NCBI RefSeq assembly: GCF_008801475.1
Contig: NZ_VZPP01000017.1
Span: forward strand, 82,895 to 146,894
Direction: 5' to 3'
Source of the DNA: Pseudomonas moorei
Lineage (GTDB): Bacteria; Pseudomonadota; Gammaproteobacteria; Pseudomonadales; Pseudomonadaceae
Length of the DNA stretch: 64,000 nt
Part shown: in pieces, positions 1-9,105 of the stretch
Layout: every line of letters starts with the position of its first letter
How positions within the stretch are numbered: position 1 is the first letter of the stretch
Notes under the pieces: model-generated
What the model was told of the DNA's origin: nothing
What the model saw: the letters and a program-made list of their open reading frames with translations, nothing else
Databases searched by the model: none
Made by a program: the position numbers and the translations under genes

Positions 1-1181
1 GTCACACGGGCCAGGCAAGGAGTTCGAAAGACCCTCAAGTACTTAACCATGATGACATTCTCGATTCAGCACGGAGTAGCCGGGCTCCGTGATTGTCCTG
101 TTGCGAGAGGAACTAATCGCCATGAATCCTGCTGCTCGCACCCACGGCCAAACCAATGCAAAAGTTGGCAAGACACGGCAAGACGTAACAGGCAAAGTAC
201 TCTCTTGGCTCAGGCTTAATTAAAACATTACTCCGTCGCACCTCCGAGGGCGCTTAACCCAACTGTAGCTGTAACAAAAGATTTCAACAAAAAACAAAAA
301 ATATTTTTTACTTACCCTCCTCGGGTAGCAATTGCCAAAAAGACACCACAACACCCGTAACTCCCTACAGCAATGAATACCGGTGGAATTCCCCCCCATT
401 ACTGGGTGTTATTCCCCAACAGTCGGTCCCCGGCAACCAGCGACACTTTCAATAGCCCAGCGTTTACTGGAGAAAATCAGGCTTTCCACGCTTTTTTGGC
501 AAACTGGCAGAGTAATTGCTAATTCGTACAGCATAGGGAAATCGTGTATTTACTACAGCGATTATCAAAAAGACACGTTATAGGGAGGAATATTTTTAAT
601 TACCACTGTTCCATTTGTGCGCACGTTGCACCGCGTGAGCTATGGCATTTATTTAATATCAAACCAAAACTTCATAACTAACACCCTCAATACTTTTTCT
701 TGCAACATCATTCCGCCCGGAATAGATATAGACAACTTTTCTCATTTAGTACTTATGATCAAATCCACCCATCGAGCACTCACACTTTCCTTCGCACACT
801 CCCGAACTTGGGTATATATCCCCCCCTATATTGGTGAATATTAATTCGGTAGCTTCGTGCGCGATACCATCCCTGGCCGCGCGGCCCGCATTCTGAATGC
901 GCCGGCGGCTATTTGTGTCTAATTGTTTCAGAACAGGCACAACAACTGCTTTGTACGCCTCAGGCTCAAGGAAATGTCTCTCGCTATTGCGCCCGTAACC
1001 GGCCGACGCAACGCAGGTGAAAGCATCCGAACGGCAAGTGTCGACCGTACACAGGCACTCAATCCGCTGGATCGAGCCCAATTTCACGGCTTTGCGTTTT
1101 TCTTGCGCAGGATTCAGCGCATCAGCAGATCTGCGATGTCGATTGGCCGGCAATTGGTCCTGCAAGATTCTGGAGTGAGCC
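1..1181. other. AT-rich gene-poor leader, no convincing gene
   Basis: I see no gene I can support here. About 230-860 is much richer in A/T than the rest of the window, with runs of A and T around 285-312. Short open frames exist, for example 122-226 (a 34-codon frame), 383-583 and 617-844, but their composition is biased and they match no family I know. A weak hairpin (CACGGAG..CTCCGTG) lies near 68-90. The stretch 850-1180 is GC-rich again and open in several frames without a recognisable product. It could be the long untranslated leader of the gene starting at 1182, decayed sequence, or transferred DNA. Confidence 0.4.
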
Positions 1182-2963
1182 ATGAGCTTATCTTTGTACG
1201 AAAAAACGCTCGCCATACCGCTGCTATCTCACAAACGATTCAACGGCATCTTCAGTCGCCATGCCCTGCTTGCCAGTGCCGTCGCTGTCGCGCTGACCAT
1301 TGCTGGTGGTGGAGATGCATTTGCCAAAAACGGTGCTGGCGGTGGCGGTGGCGGTGGTGGCGGGACTGCCAAGCCCCCGGGGGTGCCCTCGCCGTTCTCG
1401 ACACCCACACTGCCTGACCCGGTTTTTACAAACCCGACTGCGATTAACGGGTTTGACGTTACCGGCTTTATCCAGAACATGACGCTGGACACCACCAATG
1501 CGAATTGCCCCAATACCAGCGACCCGGGCCGCTTTGGGGGGACCGTCCAGTTGAACGGCGTCACGATTATTGTCCCTTGCAACACCATCATACAGATGCC
1601 GGCCAACACCCTGACCTGGGCCGACTTCGTCAGGGGTGGAACCCTGGCGCTCGGAAAATCAGCGGCGGCCTACCCCTCGTTCGAGATTCATGTGGTAGGC
1701 AATAGCGTGTCCAACAAGCAGATTGCCGGGCTGATCTTTGTCTCCCAGCAATCAGTCAACGCGGGGAGCGGTTTCATCACCCGGATCGACTACACCAACG
1801 GCAACCTCGAAGTTGACAGCGGGAACCCGACACAACCCACGATTATTCAGATCAACGATCCGAACGGACGTTTTGGCCGTGCCCAAAGCCCCGACCCACG
1901 CTTCTCCGTCGATGATGCCAACCCGACCATCCATGCCGCCACCGGCTACCCCATGTGCGTGCCACGCACGATTTCCGGGGACGATGCACTCTGCCCACAG
2001 AAAAACCGGCCAAAAGTGGTCACCCCGACCACGACCAACAACTGCCGCAATTTCAGCCAGGCAGGTGTCACGCTTCCGGCCAGTGGGGAACTCTCGGGGC
2101 CAGCAGTGGGGCAGGTCTATTGCAGCCAGTACGTCATGAAGAGATTCAGCGATGCTACACGCACGTCGACGGACCCCGACCCGACACAACAGGCACCCTT
2201 CGAAGTCGGCGACTTCATCAGTTGGTCCGGTACCCTGTTCAAGTCAGCAACAACGGGCGCCCCGGACTTCATCTCTGCGCACACGATCGAGGCGAATGTC
2301 GGGATCTACACTCAGCCTGGTTCACAGCCCAGCTACATGGCTATCGGGGAATTTGGCATCGGTACGGCCGACCCGGCCGCAACGGCCATCAGCGGAGTGG
2401 CCCAGGAGACGCAGGACCGGATTTTCCTTGAAGCCTCGACCACCGACATCAAGACCCCGGTCGACATCTATCTGATAGATGTCAATCCATCGACAGGTGT
2501 GCAAACCAATCGCTGGATTACACCCTATGAGATGACGGGTGAATGCAACCCTGCGCTGGGCCTTGCGGCCAGTTGCCTGGGAGCCTCGGGTGGTATTACC
2601 ACACAGAACACGGGCCCTCAGCCACAACGCGCCAGATTACGTGCGACCAAAGCGCCCGCCGGGCTTCTTAGCCAGCCGACACGAACCTTGCGTGTCTTGG
2701 CGCGGTCACTTTGCGTTCCACAGCAGAGCCTGTCCCAGACCGCCGTGGACAGTTGCATCCAGAATGCGGCCAGGTCAACTGTCGCCAATGGACTGACTGC
2801 CGGACAGTATGTGGCGCCGGTGTTTGAGTTCATCTTTCCGGAAGGCGTCAAGCCTGGCGATCCAGTGGTACCTAACGACTTCTGGCACCTGCCATTCATA
2901 CGTAACGGCGAAGGCATGAGCACCCCGACGGGTGTAGGCCCCCTGGATCCGACGCCCTGGTGA
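1182..2963 (+). CDS. secreted glycine-rich hypothetical protein
   Basis: A 593-residue protein I do not recognise. The ATG is preceded by GGAG seven bases upstream. Residues 24-48 form a signal peptide (hydrophobic LLASAVAVALTIAG, then DAFA as a likely cleavage site), so export is expected. The mature protein opens with a near-pure glycine run (about residues 51-61), then a Pro/Thr-rich stretch, then a long soluble region rich in Thr, Pro, Asn and Gly with scattered cysteines in pairs, which fits an extracytoplasmic disulphide-bearing protein. There is no C-terminal membrane segment or sorting signal. It stands alone: AT-rich DNA before it, a strong terminator after it. Function unknown; a surface or secreted structural role is only a guess. 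Confidence 0.75.
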   Translation: MSLSLYEKTLAIPLLSHKRFNGIFSRHALLASAVAVALTIAGGGDAFAKNGAGGGGGGGGGTAKPPGVPSPFSTPTLPDPVFTNPTAINGFDVTGFIQNMTLDTTNANCPNTSDPGRFGGTVQLNGVTIIVPCNTIIQMPANTLTWADFVRGGTLALGKSAAAYPSFEIHVVGNSVSNKQIAGLIFVSQQSVNAGSGFITRIDYTNGNLEVDSGNPTQPTIIQINDPNGRFGRAQSPDPRFSVDDANPTIHAATGYPMCVPRTISGDDALCPQKNRPKVVTPTTTNNCRNFSQAGVTLPASGELSGPAVGQVYCSQYVMKRFSDATRTSTDPDPTQQAPFEVGDFISWSGTLFKSATTGAPDFISAHTIEANVGIYTQPGSQPSYMAIGEFGIGTADPAATAISGVAQETQDRIFLEASTTDIKTPVDIYLIDVNPSTGVQTNRWITPYEMTGECNPALGLAASCLGASGGITTQNTGPQPQRARLRATKAPAGLLSQPTRTLRVLARSLCVPQQSLSQTAVDSCIQNAARSTVANGLTAGQYVAPVFEFIFPEGVKPGDPVVPNDFWHLPFIRNGEGMSTPTGVGPLDPTPW

Positions 2964-2982
2964 TCAAGGCCTGACCACCGCG

Positions 2983-3024
2983 CAAAAAAAAACGCCGCTC
3001 CGGGAGGAAGCGGCGTTTTTTTGA
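2983..3024. terminator. bidirectional intrinsic terminator
   Basis: A 9-bp GC-rich stem (AACGCCGCT 2991-2999 with AGCGGCGTT 3009-3017) is flanked by an A run on the left and a T run on the right. It can end both the plus-strand gene finishing at 2963 and the minus-strand acyl-CoA dehydrogenase finishing at 3041. Confidence 0.9.
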
Positions 3025-3040
3025 AGTACTGCGTTAAGAC

Positions 3041-4846
3041 TTAGTAACCCAGCGCGAAGTCTTCTTCTTTCATGTCCATCAGGTTATTGGCGCCCGACAG
3101 CATGGTTGCCACGTGAGTGCGGGTACGCGGCAGGATGCGCTGGAAGTAGAAACGCGCAGTCTGCAGCTTGGCGGTGTAGAACGCCTCTTCGGTGGTGCCT
3201 GCAGCCAGTTTTTCGGCAGCCAGACGCGCCATGTCAGCCCAGAAGTAGGCCAGGCAGGCGTAACCGGAGTACATCAAGTAGTCCACGGAGGCGGCGCCGA
3301 CTTCTTCGCGATCCTTCATGGCGGCCATACCGACCTTCATGGTTAGCTCACCCCATTCCTTGTTCAGTGCAGCCAGCGGTGCGACGAATTCCTTGACGGC
3401 TTCGTTGCCTTCGTTGTTCTGGCAGAACTTGTGGACGATCTTGGTGAAGCCTTTCAGGGCCTCGCCTTGAGTCATCAGCACTTTACGGCCCAGCAGGTCG
3501 AGTGCCTGGATACCGGTGGTGCCTTCGTACAGCATCGAAATGCGGCTGTCGCGAACGTTCTGCTCCATGCCCCACTCGGCGATGAAGCCGTGGCCGCCAT
3601 AGATTTGCACACCGTGGTTGGCCGATTCGAAACCAACTTCGGTCATGAAGGCTTTGGCGATTGGCGTCATGAACGCCAGCAGAGCGTCGGCTTTCTTCTT
3701 CTCTTCTTCATCTACGCCGTACTTGACGATGTCGACTTGCTTGGCGGTGAAGTAAACCATCGCACGGTTGCCTTCGGCGAAGGCCTTCATGGTCAACAGC
3801 ATGCGACGTACATCAGGGTGCACGATGATCGGGTCAGCGGCTTTGTCCGGCGCTTTCGGGCCAGTCAGCGAGCGCATTTGCAGGCGATCGCGAGCGTATT
3901 TCAGGCCGCCCTGGAAGCCGATTTCGGCGTGGGCCAGACCTTGCAGCGCGGTCCCCAGACGTGCGGTGTTCATGAAGGTGAACATGCAGTTCAGGCCTTT
4001 GTTCGCCGGGCCGATCAGGAAACCGGTGGCCGCGTCGAAGTTCATCACGCAAGTGGCGTTGCCGTGGATGCCCATCTTGTGTTCCAGGGAACCACAGGAC
4101 ACCGCGTTACGCGCACCGATCGAACCGTCTTCGTTCGGCAGGAATTTCGGCACGATGAACAGCGAGATGCCTTTGGTGCCGGCCGGTGCATCCGGCAGGC
4201 GGGCCAGCACGATGTGGACGATGTTATCGGCCATGTCGTGTTCACCGGCCGAGATGAAGATCTTGGTGCCTGACACTTTGTAGGTACCGTCGGCCTGAGG
4301 CTCGGCCTTGGTGCGCAGCATGCCCAGGTCGGTGCCGCAGTGCGGTTCGGTCAGGCACATGGTGCCGGTCCATTCGCCGGACACCAGCTTGGTCAGGTAG
4401 GCGTGTTGTTGCTCTGGAGTGCCGTGCTCGGAAATGGTGTTCATCGCGCCATGGGACAGGCCTGGGTACATGCCCCACGACCAGTTGGCTTCGCCGACCA
4501 TTTCGCTCACCGCCAGACCCAGGGACTCCGGCAGGCCCTGGCCACCGTGTTCCACGTCGTGGGCCAGGCTTGGCCAGCCGCCTTCGACGAATTGCTTGTA
4601 GGCTTCTTTGAAACCGGTCGGGGTCTTAACGCCGGACTCGCTCCAGGTGCAGCCTTCGATGTCACCCACGCGGTTCAGCGGAGCCAGCACCTGCTCACAA
4701 AACTTGGCGCCTTCTTCGAGAATGGCGTCAACCATATCCGGAGTTGCGTCTGCGCAAGCCGGAAGGCTCTGATAGTGCGCTTCGTAGCCGAGCAGTTCGT
4801 CACGAACGAAGCGAATATCACGCAAGGGGGCCTTGTAGTCAGGCAT
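3041..4846 (-). CDS. acyl-CoA dehydrogenase, long C-terminal-extension type
   Basis: A FAD-dependent acyl-CoA dehydrogenase of 601 residues, longer than the usual ~380-400 because of a C-terminal extension (about 470-590) found in the FadE/phenylacyl-CoA dehydrogenase-like group. In order: N-terminal helical domain (~40-155), beta domain with the signature CLTEPHCGTDLG (~164-175), C-terminal helical domain, and YEGTTGIQALD (440-450), whose Glu441 is the expected catalytic base. It should oxidise acyl-CoA to enoyl-CoA in the cytoplasm, passing electrons to ETF; chain length cannot be read from sequence. The start has AGAGG upstream. In other pseudomonads similar dehydrogenases lie beside the biotin genes, as here; it is separated from bioD by a small gene with its own terminator. 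Confidence 0.92.
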   Translation of the reverse strand: MPDYKAPLRDIRFVRDELLGYEAHYQSLPACADATPDMVDAILEEGAKFCEQVLAPLNRVGDIEGCTWSESGVKTPTGFKEAYKQFVEGGWPSLAHDVEHGGQGLPESLGLAVSEMVGEANWSWGMYPGLSHGAMNTISEHGTPEQQHAYLTKLVSGEWTGTMCLTEPHCGTDLGMLRTKAEPQADGTYKVSGTKIFISAGEHDMADNIVHIVLARLPDAPAGTKGISLFIVPKFLPNEDGSIGARNAVSCGSLEHKMGIHGNATCVMNFDAATGFLIGPANKGLNCMFTFMNTARLGTALQGLAHAEIGFQGGLKYARDRLQMRSLTGPKAPDKAADPIIVHPDVRRMLLTMKAFAEGNRAMVYFTAKQVDIVKYGVDEEEKKKADALLAFMTPIAKAFMTEVGFESANHGVQIYGGHGFIAEWGMEQNVRDSRISMLYEGTTGIQALDLLGRKVLMTQGEALKGFTKIVHKFCQNNEGNEAVKEFVAPLAALNKEWGELTMKVGMAAMKDREEVGAASVDYLMYSGYACLAYFWADMARLAAEKLAAGTTEEAFYTAKLQTARFYFQRILPRTRTHVATMLSGANNLMDMKEEDFALGY

Positions 4847-5073
4847 AGCGATAAACCTCTGCTGATGTAACCGGGAATGAGCGACCGTGTCGATTTGCTG
4901 CGACGGTCAAACAGTTGTTTGAAACATACGTTTACGCCGAAATCTTGTCAAGCGTCGATCTTTTGCCGTTGGTCATCACTTCACGGGTATGCAAGACGCA
5001 GCCGTGCGCAACGCCGTTGACCGAACAACGCGCCGTATCGAAAGATTATTTTTGGGGAGAAGGACTTACGCAG

Positions 5074-5100
5074 AAAAACGCCGCGAATGTTCGCGGCGTT
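5074..5100 (-). terminator. intrinsic terminator of the small gene 5124-5420
   Basis: Perfect 10-bp stem (5077-5086 with 5091-5100, ATGT loop) followed on the minus strand by five T. It sits just beyond the stop of the 98-residue gene and shields the upstream region of the acyl-CoA dehydrogenase. Confidence 0.88.
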
Positions 5101-5123
5101 CCGGGGGCCGATTCAGCGGGGAA

Positions 5124-5420
5124 TCAGGCGAACGTATCGATCAGCGTACCGAGCATTTCATCGGATGCCTTGGCGACTTTCGCCCCAAGCTCCACCTGAA
5201 ATTTGCCTTGGGACATGTCGACAACATTGCTGGCCAGGTCCGATTGCTGACTGCGATCAACCGACAGCAAGCGATCGACTTGCGCTTCGGAGGACTGACT
5301 CGTCACCGAACGCTCGATCGTCGTGTTGGCGATCTGGCCGGCGGCTTGATCGACACGGTTCTGCCCTGCCTGAATAGTGCTCAGACCGGCGTAAAAAGCG
5401 GTGCTTCCTGAGATTTCCAT
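5124..5420 (-). CDS. conserved small hypothetical protein
   Basis: A 98-residue Ser/Gln/Ala-rich soluble protein with no signal peptide and no membrane segment. The N-terminus (STAFYAGLSTIQAGQNRVDQ) has the spacing of small residues and amphipathic heptads seen at the ends of flagellar rod and export proteins, but I cannot place it in a family. Similar small genes are known next to bioD in pseudomonads, so the position is conserved. It is expressed alone, with a terminator right after it. Confidence 0.7.
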   Translation of the reverse strand: MEISGSTAFYAGLSTIQAGQNRVDQAAGQIANTTIERSVTSQSSEAQVDRLLSVDRSQQSDLASNVVDMSQGKFQVELGAKVAKASDEMLGTLIDTFA

Positions 5421-5527
5421 GGGAGAAACCGTCCCTGCGAAGGATCAACAGTGAGCATTGAACCAGAGGCGCCGGGAAAACACCCGACAAAAACACTAAT
5501 GGCACAGTGCCTTGTCATAGGCAACGC

Positions 5528-6208
5528 CTAGTCAAGCAGATCCAGTTGAAGGTGCTCTGCCACCGCCTCGGCCGTCACCGCCTTGAGTTTCGGCACGCGT
5601 CCCAGGCAAGGCGCCGGGATTCGTTCGGCGAGGGTGGCCAGGTTTTCTTCCAGGCGCGAGGTCTTCGGATCGATGATGTTGGCCACCCAGCCTGCCAGTT
5701 GCAAACCGTCTCGGGCAATCGCCTCGGCGGTCAGCAACGCATGGCTGATGCAACCCAGGCGCACACCAACCACCAGAATCACCGGCAGGTCCAGCGCCAT
5801 CGCCAGGTCGGACAGATTGGCCTGGTCCGCCAACGGAACGCGCCAGCCGCCGGCGCCTTCGATCAGGGTGAAATCGGCCTGCATATCGAGAATCTGCCGC
5901 ATCGGTGCCAACAAGGACTGCACCGTCAACGCCACGCCCGCCTCACGGGCAGCCAGGTGCGGAGCGATGGCCGGCTCGAACGCCACCGGGTTGACCTGTG
6001 CATAAGTCAACGGCAGTGAACATTCCGCCAGCAGCGCCAGCGCATCGGCATTACGCAAGCCCTTGGGCGTAACCTCGCAACCGGAAGCGACCGGCTTGCC
6101 CGCCGCCGTACTCAGGCCCGCCGAACGCGCCGCATGCAGCAACCCGGCGGCCACCGTGGTCTTGCCGACATCGGTGTCGGTGCCGGTGATGAAATAGGCT
6201 GCGCTCAT
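5528..6208 (-). CDS. bioD: dethiobiotin synthetase
   Basis: Makes dethiobiotin from 7,8-diaminopelargonic acid, CO2 and ATP, the penultimate step of biotin synthesis; cytoplasmic. The 226 residues carry the P-loop GTDTDVGKTT (9-18), the substrate lysine in GKPVASGC (37-44) and the EGAGGW loop (~115). Its ATG overlaps the bioC stop by four bases (ATGA), so the two are translationally coupled. It is the last gene of the bio operon. Confidence 0.96.
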   Translation of the reverse strand: MSAAYFITGTDTDVGKTTVAAGLLHAARSAGLSTAAGKPVASGCEVTPKGLRNADALALLAECSLPLTYAQVNPVAFEPAIAPHLAAREAGVALTVQSLLAPMRQILDMQADFTLIEGAGGWRVPLADQANLSDLAMALDLPVILVVGVRLGCISHALLTAEAIARDGLQLAGWVANIIDPKTSRLEENLATLAERIPAPCLGRVPKLKAVTAEAVAEHLQLDLLD

Positions 6209-7017
6209 AAGGGTTTCTCCAAAACGGCGTACACCACCTGATAAGTCGCCGGCAGTCCCTGGGCCTGGCGAAACTGCTCATAAGCTTCGATCAACCCCAG
6301 AATCCGCGCCCGGCCGGTCAAACCGCCCGGCCGACCTGGGTTCAGATTATGCGCCCCCAGCGCCTTGAGCTCATGGGTCAAGCTGCGCACATCGGGGTAA
6401 TGCAAAACATGGGGACGGGTTTCCAGACTGAGCGCCTGCAAACCACTGACCGCACACAGCTGCTGATAAACGGCGAACTCGCGGAAGCGGTTGACATGGA
6501 CCATACCGTCCACCTGCCGCCAACTGTCACGCAGTTCAAACAACGTACCCACACACAGACTAGCAAATGCGAAAACACCGCCCGGTTTCAGCACGCGCCG
6601 GGCCTCGCTGAGCACCGAGGCGAAGTCCTCGCACCACTGCACTGCCAGGCTGGAGTAGATCAGGTCGCAGGTCGAATCCCGCAGCGGCAAACGCTCGGCA
6701 TCACCCGCGATGAAATGCGTGGCGCCGCCCAACGGCCGGGCATGGTTGAGCATGCCTTCGGCAATATCCAGCGCCACGCCGTGACTGGTGGGGAACCGCT
6801 CGCCCAGCGCACGGCTGAAATGCCCGGTGCCACACCCCATGTCCAGCCAGCGCCCCGGCACGAAATCATCCGGCAAACGACGCAGCAATTGGCTGCCGAC
6901 GTCACGCTGCAACTCGGCCACGCTGTCGTAGCTTGCCGCTGCACGGGAGAAGGAAGCGGCTACCTGGCGCTTGTCGGGCAAACCGCCGGATAGAGTGGGA
7001 AGGGATAAATCAGTCAT
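6205..7017 (-). CDS. bioC: malonyl-ACP O-methyltransferase
   Basis: SAM-dependent methyltransferase that masks malonyl-ACP as its methyl ester so that fatty acid synthase can build the pimeloyl chain. I chose the ATG at 7017, giving 270 residues; the longer frame to 7101 lies inside bioH and adds a non-homologous Arg-rich stretch. The SAM motif WLDMGCGTGHFS is near residues 58-69, with the acidic AGDAERLP loop further on. The start lies within the last codons of bioH, the end overlaps bioD by four bases. Confidence 0.94.
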   Translation of the reverse strand: MTDLSLPTLSGGLPDKRQVAASFSRAAASYDSVAELQRDVGSQLLRRLPDDFVPGRWLDMGCGTGHFSRALGERFPTSHGVALDIAEGMLNHARPLGGATHFIAGDAERLPLRDSTCDLIYSSLAVQWCEDFASVLSEARRVLKPGGVFAFASLCVGTLFELRDSWRQVDGMVHVNRFREFAVYQQLCAVSGLQALSLETRPHVLHYPDVRSLTHELKALGAHNLNPGRPGGLTGRARILGLIEAYEQFRQAQGLPATYQVVYAVLEKPL

Positions 7018-7741
7018 CACCGGACTCATGCAAAAAAGCCTGGATCGCCCCCGCCACACCGTGGGGGTCTTCCAGAAGAAACGCGTGGCTGGCCTGTTCA
7101 ATCAGACCGATTTCGATATCCGGCAGCAACGCCAGCAAGTCTCCCGCCGCTTCGGCCGGCACCAGCCCGTCGAGGCCGGCGAACAAATGCAGTTGCGGAC
7201 CGCGAAATGCTTGCAACGCTGGCCGGGTGTCCAGTTGTGCAAGCAACTCCAGGCCACTCATCAACACTGGCGCCGCCGTATGGGGCGCACCACCGAGCAA
7301 CAATCGCGACAAACCGCGCGGGTCTACGGCGCCTTGCGCGCAGAGCAGTGAAAAGCGCTTCAACGTCATGCGTGGGTCGGTTGCACAGCCCGCCAGAAAC
7401 GCATCGAAGGTTTCACCGGGCATCGCACTGGGCCAGTGTTCGTGGGCGACAAAGGACGGGTTGCTTGCCAGGGTCAGCAAGCCGCAGCAACGATCACCGC
7501 GACGCGCCGCCAATTCGCAGGCGAGCATGCCGCCCAGGGACCAACCGCCGAGCCAGGCGTCCTGCGGCAACGTCGAATCGAGTTCATCGAGCCATTCTTC
7601 AAGATCACTCGACTCCAGTTCCGGTAACGGCTCGATCTCGACACGCAGGTGCTCATCCAGACCTTGCAACGCCGCAGCCAAGGGTTCCAGCGGTGAAACG
7701 CCGAGTCCCCAGCCGGGCAGCAGAATCAGTCGATCACGCAT
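7010..7741 (-). CDS. bioH: pimeloyl-ACP methyl ester carboxylesterase
   Basis: Alpha/beta hydrolase that removes the methyl group from pimeloyl-ACP methyl ester and so ends the BioC/BioH pathway. 243 residues, with the nucleophile elbow GWSLGG (Ser68), an Asp near FAGLDGLVP and the late His in QASHAF completing the triad. It overlaps bioF at its start and bioC at its end, as expected in a tightly packed operon. Confidence 0.94.
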   Translation of the reverse strand: MRDRLILLPGWGLGVSPLEPLAAALQGLDEHLRVEIEPLPELESSDLEEWLDELDSTLPQDAWLGGWSLGGMLACELAARRGDRCCGLLTLASNPSFVAHEHWPSAMPGETFDAFLAGCATDPRMTLKRFSLLCAQGAVDPRGLSRLLLGGAPHTAAPVLMSGLELLAQLDTRPALQAFRGPQLHLFAGLDGLVPAEAAGDLLALLPDIEIGLIEQASHAFLLEDPHGVAGAIQAFLHESGDD

Positions 7742-8912
7742 GGCTTGGCTCCGGTCCCAGTTGCTGAAAACAATCGGCCAGTCCCTCTAACAATAGCTGC
7801 ACCTGCGCCTCGCTATGGGCGGCGGTCAGGGTCACGCGCAAACGGGCGCTGCCGGCGGGCACGGTCGGCGGGCGGATCGCGGTCACCATCAGGCCGCGCT
7901 CGCGCAACATCTGCGACAGCCGCACCGCGCGCCCGGCGTCGCCCACCATGATCGGCTGGATCGGCGTGAAGCTGTCCATCAACTCCAGGCCGATCTGCTC
8001 GGCGCCCCGACGGAATTGGCTGATCAGCGTTTTCAGGTGCTCACGTCGCCAATGCTCACTGCGCAGCAGCTCCAGACTTTTCAGCGTGGCGCAGGCCAGG
8101 GCCGGAGGCTGGCTGGTGGTGTAGATGTAAGGGCGGGCGAACTGGATCAGGCTTTCGATCAGCTCCTCGCTGCCAGCGACAAAGGCGCCTGCGGTGCCGA
8201 ACGCCTTGCCGAGGGTGCCGACCAGCACCGGCACGTCATCCTGGCTCAGGCCGAAATGCTCGACGATGCCGCCGCCGTTGGCCCCCAGAGGACCGAAACC
8301 ATGGGCGTCATCGACCATCAGCCACGCGCCTTTGGCCTTGGCTTCCCGGGCCAGCGCCGGCAAGTCGGCGATGTCGCCGTCCATGCTGAACACGCCATCG
8401 GTGACCACCAGGGTATTGCCGGTCGCCTTCTCAAGACGCTTGGCCAGACTCGCCGCGTCGTTATGCAGGTAGCGATTGAAGCGCGCGCCGGACAACAGTC
8501 CGGCATCGAGCAACGACGCGTGATTGAGCCGGTCTTCGAGCACCGTATCGCCCTGCCCCACCAGCGCCGTCACCGCGCCGAGGTTGGCCATGTAACCGGT
8601 GGTGAACAGCAAGGCACGCGGGCGCCCGGTCAGGTCAGCCAGGGCTTCTTCCAGCGCGTGATGCGGGCCACTGTGGCCGATCACCAGATGCGAGGCCCCG
8701 CCACCGACGCCCCACTTCGACGCGCCAGCGCGCCAGGCTTCGATCACTTGCGGGTGATTGGCCAGGCCCAGGTAATCGTTGTTGCAGAACGCCAGCAATG
8801 GCTGACCATCGACCACCACTTGCGGGCCTTGCGGGCTCTCAAGCAGCGGGCGCTGGCGGTAGAGGTTTTCGGCACGACGGGCAGCAAGGCGTGCGGCGAG
8901 ATCGAAAGACAT
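7734..8912 (-). CDS. bioF: 8-amino-7-oxononanoate synthase
   Basis: PLP enzyme condensing pimeloyl-ACP with L-alanine to form 8-amino-7-oxononanoate, the first ring-related step of biotin synthesis. 392 residues; the PLP lysine is Lys236 in TLGKAFG, with DDAHGFG at 201-207 and SHLVIGH near 74-80. The stop overlaps the bioH start. Between it and the upstream bioB lies a REP pair. Confidence 0.95.
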   Translation of the reverse strand: MSFDLAARLAARRAENLYRQRPLLESPQGPQVVVDGQPLLAFCNNDYLGLANHPQVIEAWRAGASKWGVGGGASHLVIGHSGPHHALEEALADLTGRPRALLFTTGYMANLGAVTALVGQGDTVLEDRLNHASLLDAGLLSGARFNRYLHNDAASLAKRLEKATGNTLVVTDGVFSMDGDIADLPALAREAKAKGAWLMVDDAHGFGPLGANGGGIVEHFGLSQDDVPVLVGTLGKAFGTAGAFVAGSEELIESLIQFARPYIYTTSQPPALACATLKSLELLRSEHWRREHLKTLISQFRRGAEQIGLELMDSFTPIQPIMVGDAGRAVRLSQMLRERGLMVTAIRPPTVPAGSARLRVTLTAAHSEAQVQLLLEGLADCFQQLGPEPSHA

Positions 8913-8955
8913 GCAGGCCTCGGGGATCAGGTTTCAGAAGCAATCGCAGTTCCAT

Positions 8956-9071
8956 GTGGGAGCGGGCTTGCTCGCGATGGGCTTGAGGACGCCGCGGGGT
9001 ATCAGATGTCCCGTGTCATCGTTGACGACCATCGCGACGGTGCGACGATTCGACAGGCTCGCTCCTACAGG
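8956..9071. repeat. REP pair (variant) between bioB and bioF
   Basis: Left arm GTGGGAGCGGGCTTGCTCGC (from 8956), right arm ending AGGCTCGCTCCTACA (to about 9070). The right arm carries an extra segment (CGGTGCGACGATTCGAC, about 9036-9052) inside the REP core, which the usual copies lack. The same variant occurs at 28726-28842. It lies inside the bio operon and could attenuate or stabilise mRNA between bioB and the distal genes. Confidence 0.85.
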
Positions 9072-9105
9072 GTTTTGCATTCCAGCAATGGAACAGGCGC
9101 CGTGA

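Noticed and set aside
122..226. 34-codon open frame at the left edge
   Set aside because: It has a possible distant GAGG but no family, and it sits in a region of odd composition; too little to support.
746..1216. 156-codon minus-strand frame before the secreted protein
   Set aside because: It overlaps the signal-peptide codons of the real gene, has no SD and crosses a sharp composition change.
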